A DNA stretch of 64,000 bases from Armigeres subalbatus (GCF_024139115.2 NC_085139.1:11937533-12001532), one strand, 5' to 3'; counted from the stretch's first letter, positions 41,760 to 53,825 are shown. Program-made: numbers and translations. Notes: generated by a model not told the origin, from the letters alone.

Positions 41760-42850
41760 ATTTTTAATAAATTGGTTTCACATTATGAACGCAATTCTGA
41801 TTTCATTTTTTCGAGGTCAAATAATTAGTTTCACACTCATTTTTATAAAAGACCGAGGAATGCTCTGCATTTCCGTGAGCGCCACGGGAAAGAAATGGTC
41901 ATTAGAGAAGGTAATTCATGTGAAGCCCCTTGGTAACGCGAACCAGCATTCATATTTTTACTGTAAATCAGTAATCTATATGACAGCTCATTGATAGCCA
42001 GCAATCTTTTCCCTAAAATGCTGAAAACCAGTAAAAATAATTACTGAATACCTAACAGCAATCCAGTGTTTGCTGAAAACCAGCAAATTGTCAAACGAGA
42101 ACGGAAATGTCAAAGTATATTCTGTCGACCGCCATTAGTCTTTTTGCAGAAAAAGAAATCAGTTTAATGTGTTTACTTTGAATTTATCACCAAGAAAGAT
42201 ATTCCCGAGTATATTCCGTAAGTATTGATCGTTATTACAGGGTGTCGACTACCTGGAAAAACCTGGAAAGTCAGGGAATTTCAATTTGGATCTGGAATGT
42301 CAGGGAAAGTCAGAATTTTGATTGAGGTCAGGAAAAAATCACAAAACCCAATATTGAAAATGTATAGTGATTTTTTTAATTCGAGCAAAATGTTAAACTA
42401 AGGACACGCTGAATTATTTTAATCCATTGAAAAAGACCAATAGTGGTACCAAAACTTCGGAGCAAAATTAATCTAGCGTTTTAACTGGTCATCAGACTGC
42501 ATAGCCGATAAACAATACTCCGAGGAAGTTACAGTCGACAATGACTTTCACTATCAAGCTGTAAAGCTATATACATACCATGGTATTCGAGTTTGTTTCA
42601 CTGACTAAGCAATAATACAGGTGTCAAAGCCACGTTGTTCAAATGGTCACTGTTGAAGCCTGATCCAAAAAGTTTTTTTTTTATAAAAAGTCCCCTTTAA
42701 AATTTTAGATTATTTAGTTTGAGTGGTATTGTGTAGAGGTCGTTTTGATTTTTTGCAGTTTCCTCAGTAGCGTTCAAGTCATGTTCCCATTAAACAAAAG
42801 AAGTTCTGAAAGTTCGTTCAAATACTGGTCATAAGACGAGTTTGAACAAT
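41760..42850. other. no gene; low-complexity remnants
   Basis: 41940-42080 repeats ccagtaa/cagcaa words (accagtaaaaataattactg). 42245-42345 repeats cctggaaagtcagggaatt, a simple repeat seen in many animal genomes. No coding motif. Confidence 0.4.
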
Positions 42851-43015
42851 TCCATTCAATTCCACTGATTTATTGTACCTTTGACAGATACGTATTTCGA
42901 CCGCAACAGTAAGGTCGTCTCCAGTGTCTCGTACTTGACTCGACTAAGTCGAGTCGACTAAGTAATTTGTTTCCACTGACTCGTACCTGACTCGAATAAG
43001 TTGGAATAATGGAGC
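42850..43015. mobile_element. MITE-like copy related to 16461-16622
   Basis: tttgacagatacgtatttcgacc, ggtcgtctccagtgtctcgtacttgactcg and the palindromic gactcgactaagtcgagtc here correspond, inverted, to gtacgagacactgaagacgacc and gtggtcgaaatacg at 16500-16550. The ends are eroded (attccactgattt / taagttggaat). Confidence 0.55.
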
Positions 43016-43019
43016 CGAA

Positions 43020-44498
43020 TACTATCTTTGTGGACCTTTGACAATACTCCACAGCATCGGCATCATCTCCAAACAAGATTCTGTAGGTTTCAAAAACATT
43101 TCGTGAACTTCCATTTGATGATGGGCTTATAAAGTCATTGGCCGATCCTCCTCCGAAATGTTTTCTCGAAACTCCATAACCATACTCGTACGCAAGTGGA
43201 GGAAAATGTTGTTGTCAATAATAATAATCGCTACTTTTGATGCTTATTTTACAATTGTATCAGGAAATATTCTGGTTGATCTTTGAGATTTTTTTCTAGA
43301 AATTACTTTAGTGAAAATGCTTTAGTATTTTTTGTGAAGATAATTATTCCCTACAGAAAATTTTCTAAATTACTTCAGAATTCTCCTGAAATATAAAAAA
43401 ATCCCAAAGGATTTCCAAGAGCTCGCTCGACAGTTTAATCCTGGAGCTCCTTGATGGATGTTTAGTATTTTTTCCCAAAGCTTTGCTCCTAAAACTTGGT
43501 AGATTGTATGGTGTTTACTCAAATTTAAATTGAAATGACTTGGTGAAAGGATTCATACAAAAAATATGCCAATGAATCTTCAAACATGTTACCACGAGTT
43601 CTTTAAAAAACCCCAATAGATGTTCCTTTCAAAATTTCATTGCGTGTTGGTGTTATACTTGTCTGACATATAGTTGATAGTAGTTGAACTTTTTATAAAT
43701 AAAACAATGTTGGAATTCTAAGACTATCGATTCACTTTTGGCAAAAAACTAAAAATCGATCAAATATACGGAGGGGGAGGAGTGGGGATAGCTCCCCTTA
43801 GCATATGAGCCTAGCTATGCCACTTCTTCACAAAAATGACTATTTTTTATATTTTTCTATGGGGCCATTGCCAAAGGCCACAATCGGCAAACATTAAACG
43901 AATTGATAGTATTCAGATCAAAATATTTCAAGTATTGCATGATTAGAATATTTTTCTGGGCTTACTGTAAGTGCTGCATGGGTTTATGTGAGCTTGGAGG
44001 GATTGAATTCCTGATTATCTGGAAGATTGCAACGTCCGTGACTATTTATAGAAGTCCATTAACTCCACAGAGAATGAATAAAAATTCTTACTCCGTAAGT
44101 ATTGTTTTGAGCCAATGGAGGTTTCTCGATGTCCACGAAAATACCCAACCCGTAGGATTTTTTTTAACGATTTAGAAGGATTTCTAGAATCTCCCACGAT
44201 GGTTTGGAAGAGTTCAAAAGTCGTGTCAGTAGTCTTGGAGGTCTATTGCGACTCCAGAGGGTCCATGAGAGTTCCCAATGGTGGATGAAGGCACCAGAAT
44301 GTTTATAATCAATGTTTGGAAAGATGTGAATTATGAAAACCTTTCAGGAGTTCTGCGTATTTATTCTTGATTCGTACTTGATTCTTTGTGAAAAATTCTA
44401 CATATCCTTAATGTTTTGCCTCTGGAAGTGATTAGGCTTCCAGTAACCCTAAAACATGGACAGAATTCAAACATGCAGAGATTATTATATTATTGCAC
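43020..44498. other. no gene recognised
   Basis: AT-rich, with AATTCCT-type repeat debris near 43300-43420. The open frame at 43903-44175 has no motif. It ends where RTE-like copy C begins. Confidence 0.35.
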
Positions 44499-47405
44499 GG
44501 GCAGCAGGGACCATGTCCAAGGGCTTTATGATCCCTCCTCAGGCCATCTGCGAGTTGTGGCGCCTGCCTAGGATGTGGTGGGGTTTGACAGTGGGCCCTG
44601 TTAAACCTCTATAAAAAGCTGCATGTATCCGCAAGTAGGCTCCGCCAAAGCGACCGTGTGCCGCTCAAAGCGCACAAGCCCAAGTCCTGGTGTTAGGTGG
44701 GACCCTAAACAGCCCTGTCACGGCGGCCTCCGGCGAGACAGGAGGATTGCGCAGGCTCAATAAGCCGCCTTCAAAACAACTATTACGAACGACATAGAAG
44801 ATAATACGACTCGATACAATCGGCAACGACCTAGGCGACGAATAAAGGATCACGATTGGAAGCTTGGAACGTGGAACTGCAAGTCGCTAGGCTTCGCAGG
44901 TTGCGACAGGATAATCTACGATGAATTACATCCCCGCAACTTCGACGTCGTAGCGCTGCAGGAAATCTGCTGGACAGGACAGAAAGTGTGGAAAAGCGGG
45001 CATCGAGCGGCTACCTTCTACCAAAGCTGTGGCACCACCAACGAGCTGGGAACCGGCTTCATAGTGCTGGGAAAGATGCGCCAACGCGTGATTGGGTGGC
45101 AGCCAATCAACGCAAGGATGTGCAAGCTGAGGATAAAAGGCCGTTTCTTCAACTATAGCATCATCAACGTGCACTGCCCACACGAAGGGAGATCCGACGA
45201 CGAGAAAGAAGCGTTCTATGCGCAGCTGGAGCAGACATACGATGGATGCCCACTGCAGGATGTCAAAATCGTCATCAGCGACATGAACGCTCAGGGACAG
45301 GGAGGAAATGTATAGTCCGGTCATCGAACAGGATAGTCTGCATACCGTATCGAACGACAACGGCCATCGTTGCATAAACTTCGCAGCCTCCCGCGGAATG
45401 GTATTCCGAAGGACTTTCTTCCCCCGCAAGCATATCCACAAGACCACATGGAAATCATTTAACCAAGAAACGAAAAACCAAATCGACCACGTTCTAATCG
45501 ACGGTAAATTCTGCTCCGACATCACGAACGTACGCACTTACCGCAGTGCGAATATTAAATCCGACCGCTACCTTGTTGCAGTATGTCTGCGCTCAAAACT
45601 CTCGACGGTGTACAACATGCATCGGAGTCGTCCGCCGCGGCTAAACATTGGGCGGCTCCAAGACGGTAGACTAGCCTAAGACTACGTGCAGCAACAGGAA
45701 GGGGCACTACCAATGGAAGAGCAGCTAGGCGCAGCGTCTCTTGAAGATGGCTGGAGAGATATTCGATCCGCCATTGGAAGCACCGTAACCGTTGCACTAG
45801 GCACAAAACGGGAACCTTCTTACAAACGAGCGTGAGGTGATCCAAAGGTGGTGGCAGCACTACGAAGAGCACCTGAATGGTGATATGACAGACAACGGGG
45901 CGGTATGGTAATGAACCTAGGAGCACGCGCGCAGGACACGCGACTCCCAGCTCCGAATCTCCAGGAAACCCAGGAGGAGATCGGCAGGCTGGAAACAACA
46001 AAGCCGCTGGAGTTGACCAACTACCAGGAGAGCTGTTTAAACACGGTTGTGAAGCACTGGCTAGAGCGCTGTACTGGGTGGTTACCAAAGTTTGGGAGGA
46101 TGAGGTTCTGCCGCAGGAGTGGATGGAAGGTGTCGTGTGTCCCATCTACAAAAGGGCGATAAGCTTGCAGCAACTACCGCGCAATCACATTGCTGAACGC
46201 CGCCTACAAGGTACTCTCCCAAATTTTATGCCGTCGACTAACACTAATGGCAAGAGAGAGTTCGTGGGGCAGTACCAGGCGGGATTTATGGGTGAACCAC
46301 AGGCCAGGTGTTCGCCATACGTCAGGTATTGCAGAAATGCCGCGAATACAACGTGCCCACACATCATCTATTTATCGACTTCAAAGCCGCATATGATACA
46401 ATCGATCGGGACCAGCTATGGCAGCTAATGCACGAAAACGGATTTCCGGATAAACTGATACGGTTGATCAAGGCGATGATGGATCGGGTGATGTGCGTAG
46501 TTCGAGTTTCAGGGCATTCTCGAGTCCCTTCGAAACGCGCAGAGGGTTACGGCAAGGTGATGGTCTTTCGTGTCTGCTATTCAACATCGCTTTGGAGGGA
46601 GTAATACGAAGGGCAGGGATTGACACGAGTGGTACGATTTTCACGAAGTCCGTCCAGTTATTTGGTTTCGCCGACGACATTGATATCATGGCACGTAACT
46701 TTGAGAGGATGGAGGAAGCCTACATCAGACTGAAAAGCGAAGCTAAACGGATTGGAATAGTCATCAATACGTCGAAGACGAAGTACATGATAGGAAGAGG
46801 CTCAAGAGAGGTCAATGTAAGCCACCCACCACGAGTTTCTATCGGTGGTGACGAAATCGAGGTGGTAGAAGAATTCGTGTACTTGGGCTCACTGGTGACC
46901 GCCGATAACGATACCAGCAGAGAAATTCGAAGGCGCATAGTGGCTGGAAATCGTACGTACTTTGGGCTCCGTAAGACGCTCCGATCGAATAGAGTTCGCC
47001 GCCGTACCAAACTGACTATCTACAAAACGCTTATAAGACCGGTAGTTCTCTACGGACACGAGACCTGGACGATGCTCGTGGAGGACCAACGCGCACTGGG
47101 AGTTTTTGAAAGGAAAGTGTTGCGTACCATCTATGGTGGGGTGCAGATGGCGGACGGTATGTGGAGGAGGCGAATGAACCACGAGTTGCATCAGCTGTTG
47201 GGAGAACCATCCATCGTTCACACCGCGAAAATCGGAAGACTGCGGTGGGCCGGGCACGTAGCCAGAATGTCGGACAGTAATCCGGTGAAAATGGTTCTCG
47301 ACAACGATCCGACGGGAACAATAAGGCGAGGTGCACAGCGGGCCGATACGGCCGAAATCGAGCCTGTGACGATTGTATCGCGGTATCATCATCATCAGCA
47401 GACAT
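44499..47405 (+). mobile_element. RTE-like non-LTR retrotransposon, copy C
   Basis: The 5' end gggcagcagggaccatgtcc is shared with copy D (62876), indicating the true 5' terminus. Then come a 5' leader (ccatctgcgagttgtggcgc), endonuclease (about 44855-45680), a linker with a deletion at 45805, RT (about 46300-46800), a C-terminal region to 47345 and a (atc)n-type 3' tail near 47385-47400 rather than poly(A). The C-terminal order VEEFVYLGSL…RPVVLYGHETW…FERKVLR.IYG…RWAGHVARM is the BovB/RTE-style layout, which is why I group copies A-D as RTE-like. Frameshifts near 45300 and 46520 and the 300-bp deletion make it inactive. Confidence 0.8.
44855..45680 (+). pseudogene. RTE-like AP endonuclease, copy C
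   Basis: Codons WKLGTWNCKSLGFAG (near 44860) start the domain. Then come FDVVALQEICWTGQ, LGTGFIVLGKMRQRV, FFNYSIINVHCPHEGRSDDE and KIVISDMNAQ (EEP catalytic Asp-x-Asn). A shift at about 45300 moves into the second open stretch, 45308-45679, with NDNGHRCINFAASRGMV, KATW-like HKTTWKSF, NQIDHVLIDGKFCSDI and ANIKSDRYLVAVCLRSKL, where the usual SDH is SDR. The change of that catalytic His to Arg would inactivate cleavage even without the frameshift. Confidence 0.8.
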
Positions 47406-47407
47406 AG
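46300..47407 (+). pseudogene. RTE-like reverse transcriptase and C-terminus, copy C
   Basis: First stretch, 46308-46520: MFAIRQVLQKCREYNVPTHH, FIDFKAAYDTIDRDQLW. A frame change near 46520-46540 leads to the 46493-47407 stretch: RRGLRQGDGLSCLLFNIALE (46540-46600), GFADDIDIMARN (46664-46700, catalytic Asp pair), NTSKTKYMIGR, EVVEEFVYLGSLVTADND, RRTKLTIYKTLIRPVVLYG, FERKVLRTIYGG, ELHQLLGEPSIV and GRLRWAGHVARMSD. These are intact-looking RT palm, thumb and tail motifs. The segment between the endonuclease and 46300 is rearranged, with only partial RT finger codons at 46020-46260. Confidence 0.85.
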
Positions 47408-47494
47408 CCCGCTCTTATCATTGAAAAGCATTATGAAAAAACAAAAAACAAATTGTGCCCAGGACATCCTGGCTACGATCTGGTGGATGTCAGT

Positions 47495-47810
47495 AGCCGG
47501 CCGAAATGATTTGACCGAAAATGACATTTGGCCGAAAGCGACAAACAGCCGAGAGACACATTCAGCCGAACTGGTAACTTGACCGAAAAAGTTATTTGTC
47601 CTAACAGTTCATTTGACTGAAAATGCCGTTTGGCCGAAATGGTTGATTGGCTGAAAGAGCCATTTGGCCCGAAAATGTCCTTTCTGATTTTTTTGGCAAA
47701 ATTACCAATTCAGCCGACCGGCACTTTCTGCCGAATGCCCATTATGGCCAAATAACCCTTACTGCCACACGACCATTTCGACCGGTCGAGCTGTTCGCCA
47801 ACTGTTTTTC
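47495..47810. repeat. GGCCAAATGA-type degenerate repeat cluster
   Basis: Serial variants: gaccgaaaatgacatttggccg, ttatttgtcc, catttgactgaaaatgccg, tttggccgaaatgg. Same family as 16340-18750. No coding content. Confidence 0.75.
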
Positions 47811-49755
47811 TCTGGTTTTTCTCTTTTCCTCTGGAAAGAACTGATCGACCATATGAAATTTTCGGTAAAATAACTTTAGACTTCAGCACAGATAACAGAC
47901 ATACAGGCTAGAACAAATATTACTTAATAAGCTGTGTAAATCAAAGTACGTTAGGATATTGTTTGTGGCAATACGTCGATTGCTTGCCGCCTCTTAGCCT
48001 CCAATAACCCGAATGAAAAGACTAAACGGGACATATCTGAATGATAGCAAAATCATGAATATCGTTGAGCACAAAGCCACCATAAAGGTGGATATATAAA
48101 GTCACAAATCGGCCACCTTGGAAACCACGTGCTTTTTTTTTATTGATTTTTGTAGAGCACGAATTGAGAGAACCACAACGCCCAAGAGGATGAAACATCC
48201 GTAGATCGCTTGTTCACTTATGCTAAATAATTGACTTTAATTTCAGTATTTTACGAAAATTATTACGCTAGATTTGAACTTTTGAGAATAGGAATAGAAA
48301 ACTGTGTGGTGAATTTAAAATTCACCACATAGCTATATTATATAATCACCTTATGGCCTCTTCCTTGTTTTAGTGCTCTGCTGCTGGCTGTGGTGATGAT
48401 GACTAATGAAAGCAACGGTAAAGATTCAAAAGAATTAAGTACAATAATAAAAATACAGTCACAGGTGGTAGCTGCTGTTCACCAACGAAACATCTCATCA
48501 CAAAACAAAACATGCACACCTTGACGGCATCATAATCGATCGCGTTAGTATAAAAAAGAAACTTCGCTTATGGAATTGAAATCTGAGTGAGGAGGAGGAT
48601 CTGTTGTTTATGTCTATGGTGGGTGGTGGCGCCTAAAAGTTTTGACAGCTTTTCGATGAGAGAAACTTTGCGATACCAACGCCGTCATGAGATTGCCACT
48701 TGTGTTGCGTTTCAAAAAGGCCGTTAAATTTTTTACACACAATTTAGAACGGAATTGAACGTCTATTCTTTGTGGCTTCAGCCAAATGGTTTGTTTGGTC
48801 ATATGACATAATAGGCAAATCAACTTTCGACCTTCCAAACAAAGAATTTTAGCTATATAAACTATAGAAAACTAATTTTGGTCATATAAGCGCTTTATTC
48901 ACCTCCAATGTTTGTTGGGTTGTGGCCTTCGGCACAATGGCTTTCTGCCAAACGACTATTCTCCGTTCAAAAATTTTATTTCATTGAGGTTTTTTGACGT
49001 AAACTACGTCTAAGGGGAAGACTCGGATACAGGGTGACAAATGAAAATTTCCAAATTCGAGACCGTCACGAAATCATGTAAGATTTTGAACTTTAATAGC
49101 GCCTTTATCTTCCGATGGATTTTTGAGATTTATATATCAATCGATTCGGAAATTCTCTACCAATTTGTCAATTATATTGAAACTTTGGATTATGAATGTT
49201 AAAATAGGGTATCGGATCATTTTGGCAGCACCCTCTTTTCTTGTCCGCAAGAGTCTCGTTTCGGCCGTCGCCGTTCAGTGCGGTTGGTTTTTGGACTCTC
49301 CTTTTTATGCGGTGTTTCGCACAAAAGTAGAACAATGGAGCCGTACCAGTAACTGCGGTCGAAACAAATGTAACAAAAATGCATAATGTAGTGCATGGTG
49401 TATAAAAAGTGATGCAGATAGGGGCATGTTTGTGCAGGCATGAGACGATCAATTGTTATCAATGCCAATGCCCTTGCTAGTAATGCAATCAATTTATATT
49501 AAAAAACGACTTTGGAAAATGCATTTTTTTGCAAACTGAAAACTAATAGGGACGCGGCAGGTATTTCCGTCCTTCGTCGTAGGGGCTAAAACCAACGAAA
49601 GCAACGTACATTTGCTACATCTTGCTCGTTTCTCCTGAGCTTACGATTTGGTACGTATGAGTTTTACAAAAAAGTGTCTTTTTTATTGGTTTTCGAGACT
49701 ATGACGAACAGACGAAAATACCTGCCGTGACCCTAAGGCCGGTACACATATATAT
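47811..49755. other. no gene; palindrome and dispersed repeats
   Basis: 48305-48329 is a perfect palindrome (12-bp arms tgtggtgaattt, single central base). 48991-49180 is a copy of the repeat at 21761-21930. 48780-48830 and 48930-48960 carry GGCCAAATGA debris. No open frame has a family motif. Confidence 0.4.
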
Positions 49756-49759
49756 TAAA

Positions 49760-50112
49760 AATTATGGTCTCCGCAAAGTCAAGGGGGAGGAGGTGATCTT
49801 CTTCTTCTGAATCGAGCGGCATGAAAATTTGAATGCAGAGGTTTTTGGGGCCGGGGAAGGTTCTTAAGATGGTTAGAGACCCCTCTCCTTTTTGAAACCT
49901 GGCTCATATACAAATGAAACACCAATTTCATCATAACTCGAGATCAAGCAAATGGAAACAAATCTGGCGTGCGGAGGTTTTGGAAGAGAAGACATGTTTC
50001 TGTGGTGTAAGGGGGGCTCCCATACAAATGAACCAAAAATTTCTGCATAACTCGAGAATTAATCAGAGAATAAATCAATTTTAGGCGAAGCAAAGTTCGA
50101 CGGGTCTGCTAG
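49760..50112 (+). mobile_element. non-autonomous Helitron-like repeat with tandem units
   Basis: Two diverged units of about 110 bp (catacaaatgaa(a)c..caatttc..cataactcgag) end in a short hairpin-like cgaagcaaagttcg, then acgggtctgCTAG followed by T at 50113. A CTRR terminus after a hairpin with a T following fits a canonical Helitron 3' end. The left border near 49760 is not defined. I know similar gcgaagcgaagttt..cgggt..gctagt ends from insect repeats, but did not compare them here. Confidence 0.45.
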
Positions 50113-50558
50113 TAAAAAATAAATATTAAAATGAAAAAAAAAAATTAAAAAAAAACTCCTCGGATTTGTTAAAGAATGTTTTGAAAGTTCTCAACATTTA
50201 CCGGAATTTTTTTTTGCCCCTCAAGTTATTATTTTTGAGCAAAATAACAATGTGGGTGCGACATATTAAAAAAGATATTTATATCGGCCTAATAATATGT
50301 TGTCCAATTAAATGCGCGCCTGAATCAGAAGGATTTAACTTTGATTCAGGAAGTGTGAATGCACTTAAGATATTTTTATAATACGTGGGTGCAATAATGC
50401 GGTACTTATTGTACACGACAAAAGCTTCGGAACGCATACGTTCTTGAAACAGGCTATATGAGATACAATAGAGCTATCACCTTCTTGCTCCCTGATTCAA
50501 AAGTCTTGCAATGATATTAATAAAATGTTTGCACGAATATTTTATCCATAATGACACT

Positions 50559-51456
50559 CAGTGTTGGTAGAATCATACTCAAATCTGAATCATCGAGGTT
50601 TCATGCACAAGCTAACTCGCCTGCGATTCTGTAGGGGAAGCATCGCGCTTGAGTTTCTCGGCAAGAATCGCATCCCGAGCAAAGTCGGTTAACAAAATGA
50701 GAGCAAATTGATATTAAGCTCTGATGTTGAGATTATACAGAAAACAAAATTTGATGTCAATTGTTAGTTAATACAGATTGATGTCGCAAAATGTTTTCAA
50801 TATGCATTCCTCAGTTATCATAATGATAGCAGCTTTACATCAAATTATGCTGTCGATTATCTAATGTGTGTTTTACGAAAATTAAAAGCAATCTGCAAAC
50901 AAAATATGCTCTTGATGTTATGAATGCTCATAAAAATAATCTAATTGAATACTCATCTTGTTATCAAATTTTAAAATCTAATGATATCAAATTTAGTAAT
51001 CATGTTGATTTCATTGATAGCAAAATTTGTTTTCAGTATGATTTCGCAGTGTAAAAATATGCTCTCTTTTCTGCTGTGTTAACCGTTAATCCATACAAAA
51101 CGAGATCAACTGGAGTAATCAAATAATTTACATCAAGACAGCAAATTTTGATTTCAATTTGATTTCAAACTTTGCTCGGGATCGCTTCGCTCACTCACCG
51201 AAAAATGATTTCGTTCTAAATAGCGTCAAAAAGGCAATCGAGACGTATGTTTTGTTTATATATAATTATTAGCCATTGTTCTAGACGAAAAATAGTTAAT
51301 TCAATGCATTCAACAATGAAGAACACGTAAATATCATGCAGTGATGCAAATTGCGATTTAAATCATGAACAATTCTCTCGGTCATAATTCGGATTTGACT
51401 CACGCATGGTTTGAATCGCCGATGAGATTTGAGATTTTGAGATTTTACCAACACTG
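50559..51456. mobile_element. outer foldback element with CAGTGTTGGTA ends
   Basis: cagtgttggtagaatc (50559-50574) is matched inversely by gattttaccaacactg (51441-51456) with one mismatch, and similarity continues inwards (tcaaatctgaatcatcg / cgccgatgagatttga). No clear target duplication. It contains the inner element at 50672-51182. CAGTG-type ends are frequent in hAT elements, but the superfamily is not established. Confidence 0.55.
50672..51182. mobile_element. inner 511-bp MITE with ATCCCGAGCAAAGT ends, CGC target
   Basis: atcccgagcaaagt (50672-50685) and actttgctcgggat (51169-51182) form exact 14-bp inverted ends. cgc lies immediately outside on both sides (50669-50671 and 51183-51185), a 3-bp duplication as in PIF/Harbinger-type MITEs. 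The inside is AT-rich with recurring gatgtcaaatttg/caaatttgatttc words and no gene. Confidence 0.75.
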
Positions 51457-53480
51457 CCAGACAGTAGGAGTTAGAATGTAATAACACACACACACACACT
51501 ATCTTTTCCCGTCTGCAATGTTTACTACTCGCGCGCACCACAACCAAATTAATTGGGTTTTGGTACATGATTGACATTTTATGATTTTTAGTGACGCACG
51601 AAAAACAAGATATGCCTATGATAGGAATGTTTCTGAATAATAAATGTTGCAAACGGAAAAGAGAATGCTTCCCTAGGGCTTCTTCTATTGAAATATTTCA
51701 TCAAATGCTTCAAAACCCAAATGTAGGCAATTCGGATCCAAGAAAGGCATCATTACCACTGAGGACTAAATTTGGGTTTTCATAGTAATTTTTTTAAACA
51801 ATTGTCGTATCCAACAATTTTCATATCTTAAGATACGCTAGTTTTGTTCGAAACCAGTGACATAAGTAATCAAACGAATTTTCTGAAAAATATTCATGCA
51901 TGATGGCACTACAATCCTCAATGCACTAAACTGCCTTACGAAGTTTACGTTGGGCGGTTGTGTCTTGTACATAACCCTTCTGATTTTTTTTCAACGGGAA
52001 ATCCTTCGAAATTTACACTCGAAGTTTTTCTTAGTATTTACGGAGAGATTTTCGAAATTTCAACCGGAAATTGTACGGGATTTCAAAGGAAATCATTGGT
52101 ATTAATAGGGAAAATCTACGGAAATTCCCAAGGAAATTCCTCTAAATGTTTAGAATTTCTTCGATAAAATCTATGGACTTCTTCAAATTTGAATCGGCGT
52201 GGAAAATTGTAGACCGACAGCGTGACAAATTTTAAACGGCGGCGCGCCGATGCAAAAATGTCGGCGTCGGTGGCGTGTCAAAAACTGCTGGCGGCGGCGG
52301 CGTGGCGCGGCGGCGCACACCTCTACCTGGAAGGGATTCCAAACGAATTTCTGGAGGAATATCTGAAGGAGATCCTGAAGGGATAATGGAAAAGAATTAA
52401 AGATGGGATTTCTAAAGGAAACCAAGGCCTGTGTCAAGATTTTGTGACAGTCCGTATACTCGGTATACAAAAACCTTGACAGAGGGTGGCGGGGGATCTA
52501 AAAATCCAAAAAAGTAGTGGACGTCATATTTGAATCACGCTTCATGGAAAATATTTCCCAAAAAAAAACAGATACAAATTGAAACTAGCGAAGAAATGTC
52601 TAGATTTCACCTTGAATTCCTTCGAGAATTCTTTCGGAAAATCCTACTGGAATTTCTTCAAGAGTTCTTTCGTAAATTCCTTCAAGAATCTTTAAAAAAA
52701 AATCCAGGATTTATATAAATCCAGTTTTCTTTTCAGAACAATTTCCGTGGTTTCAAAGCCCACTACATGAATCTCCAAGCTCCAGAGCGCTGACTAATTA
52801 GGAAAGAAGCAGATGCGAATTTGGTGGATCTGCTGAACGCTCTGCCTGGTTGAAGCTCTATGTAAAGATGATATTCCGAAATGCCGAACGCAAAGAAATC
52901 ACATCTCTGTACAAAATGTACAAATTCTCAAGAAGAAGCAAAAATGTGTTTGAACTTCAGTACCGATGCACGTTAAAAATCAGTGTTAACCCACTTCTTT
53001 GGATTAGGAGGTCATTTCTCAGGCTCTCTTTCTGAAATCGATTCATGACTCCCCGTTACCCGTGCCAGCCATGATAGTCCTCTAAAGTTGATAGGGCAGA
53101 TATTTGAAAGATCCGTCGTCGGTGCGAGACCAAACGGTCAACAAAATTATCCAGGTGTTTGCTCCAGCTGGATGGTTCGTTTGAATAATAGTTGCACAGG
53201 CTCCGCGAGGTATCCTTGCATTTAACAAGCTCTAAATTTTCCACAGTTCTCCAAGTAACTAGGTAAATAATATCGTAAATTGTTCTTAAACATGCATGGC
53301 TCAATCTTTGAAACAAATCGAGATGCGCAAAACTGTTCAGATATTAGGTTTTCTTCATGGTGAATTAAACCAAGTATGGGGTAATCTACAAACTCTTGAT
53401 TTTTCTACCAGTTTGTTTATTTGTACTTAATCCATTCTTGTCGTATGTTCAATATAGGGTAATAAAGTTAATCAGTTCAG
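51457..53480. other. no gene; simple repeats
   Basis: A short (ca)n tract near 51487-51499, AATTCCT-type debris at 51990-52180 and 52600-52700, and a GC-rich repeat at 52187-52326 (separate entry). Open frames here have no motif. Confidence 0.4.
52187..52326 (-). repeat. GC-rich ggcggcg/cgccgacgcc repeat, copy 1
   Basis: cggcggcgcgccgatgc, gtcggcgtcggtggcg, ggcggcggcggcgtggcg and ggcggcgcacacctcta stand out strongly from AT-rich surroundings. The same phrases appear inverted at 60786-60905 (agacctgtgcgccgccgcc, cgccgacgccgg, ggcggcgcgcc). A low-complexity family with at least two copies in the window. Confidence 0.65.
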
Positions 53481-53484
53481 TTAG

Positions 53485-53825
53485 CTATCGAGCAAGCGTT
53501 GTGCAGTGCGTGTTTTAGTCGTCGCGAAGTAGTAAAGATATCGAATCAGTCATCCGGAAAATACGTTACACACGCGTTGCTTTTCCGTTTTTGTATCATC
53601 ATTAATATGGCGTCGTTCAAAAGAAATAATTAGTCGCTCCAAGGCGATTTACTGTTACCAAGTAACATACTATTCCTTTCCAGTGCGCTACTGGAGATGC
53701 AGAGGATTCCTCGGTCTCTTGTAGCAATGTGTTTCGAACTAATTTTCCTCCCCTTATCCTAACGTGGCCGGCATAGTTTTTGGTCTTGAATTAAAGAAAC
53801 TCCGAAGCATGTACAGTGAGAATAG
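53485..53825 (+). repeat. dispersed repeat, contiguous copy of 18830/20870 blocks
   Basis: Both blocks found separately at 18830-18955 and 20870-21070 occur here within 340 bp: gtcgtcgcgaagtagt…cgaatcagtc, then ggtcttgaat…aagaaactccgaagcatg. This is probably closer to the ancestral arrangement. No protein was recognised. Confidence 0.6.

Noticed and set aside
44926..45537. 203-codon minus-strand frame in RTE copy C
   Set aside because: Antisense of the endonuclease, whose motifs lie on the plus strand.
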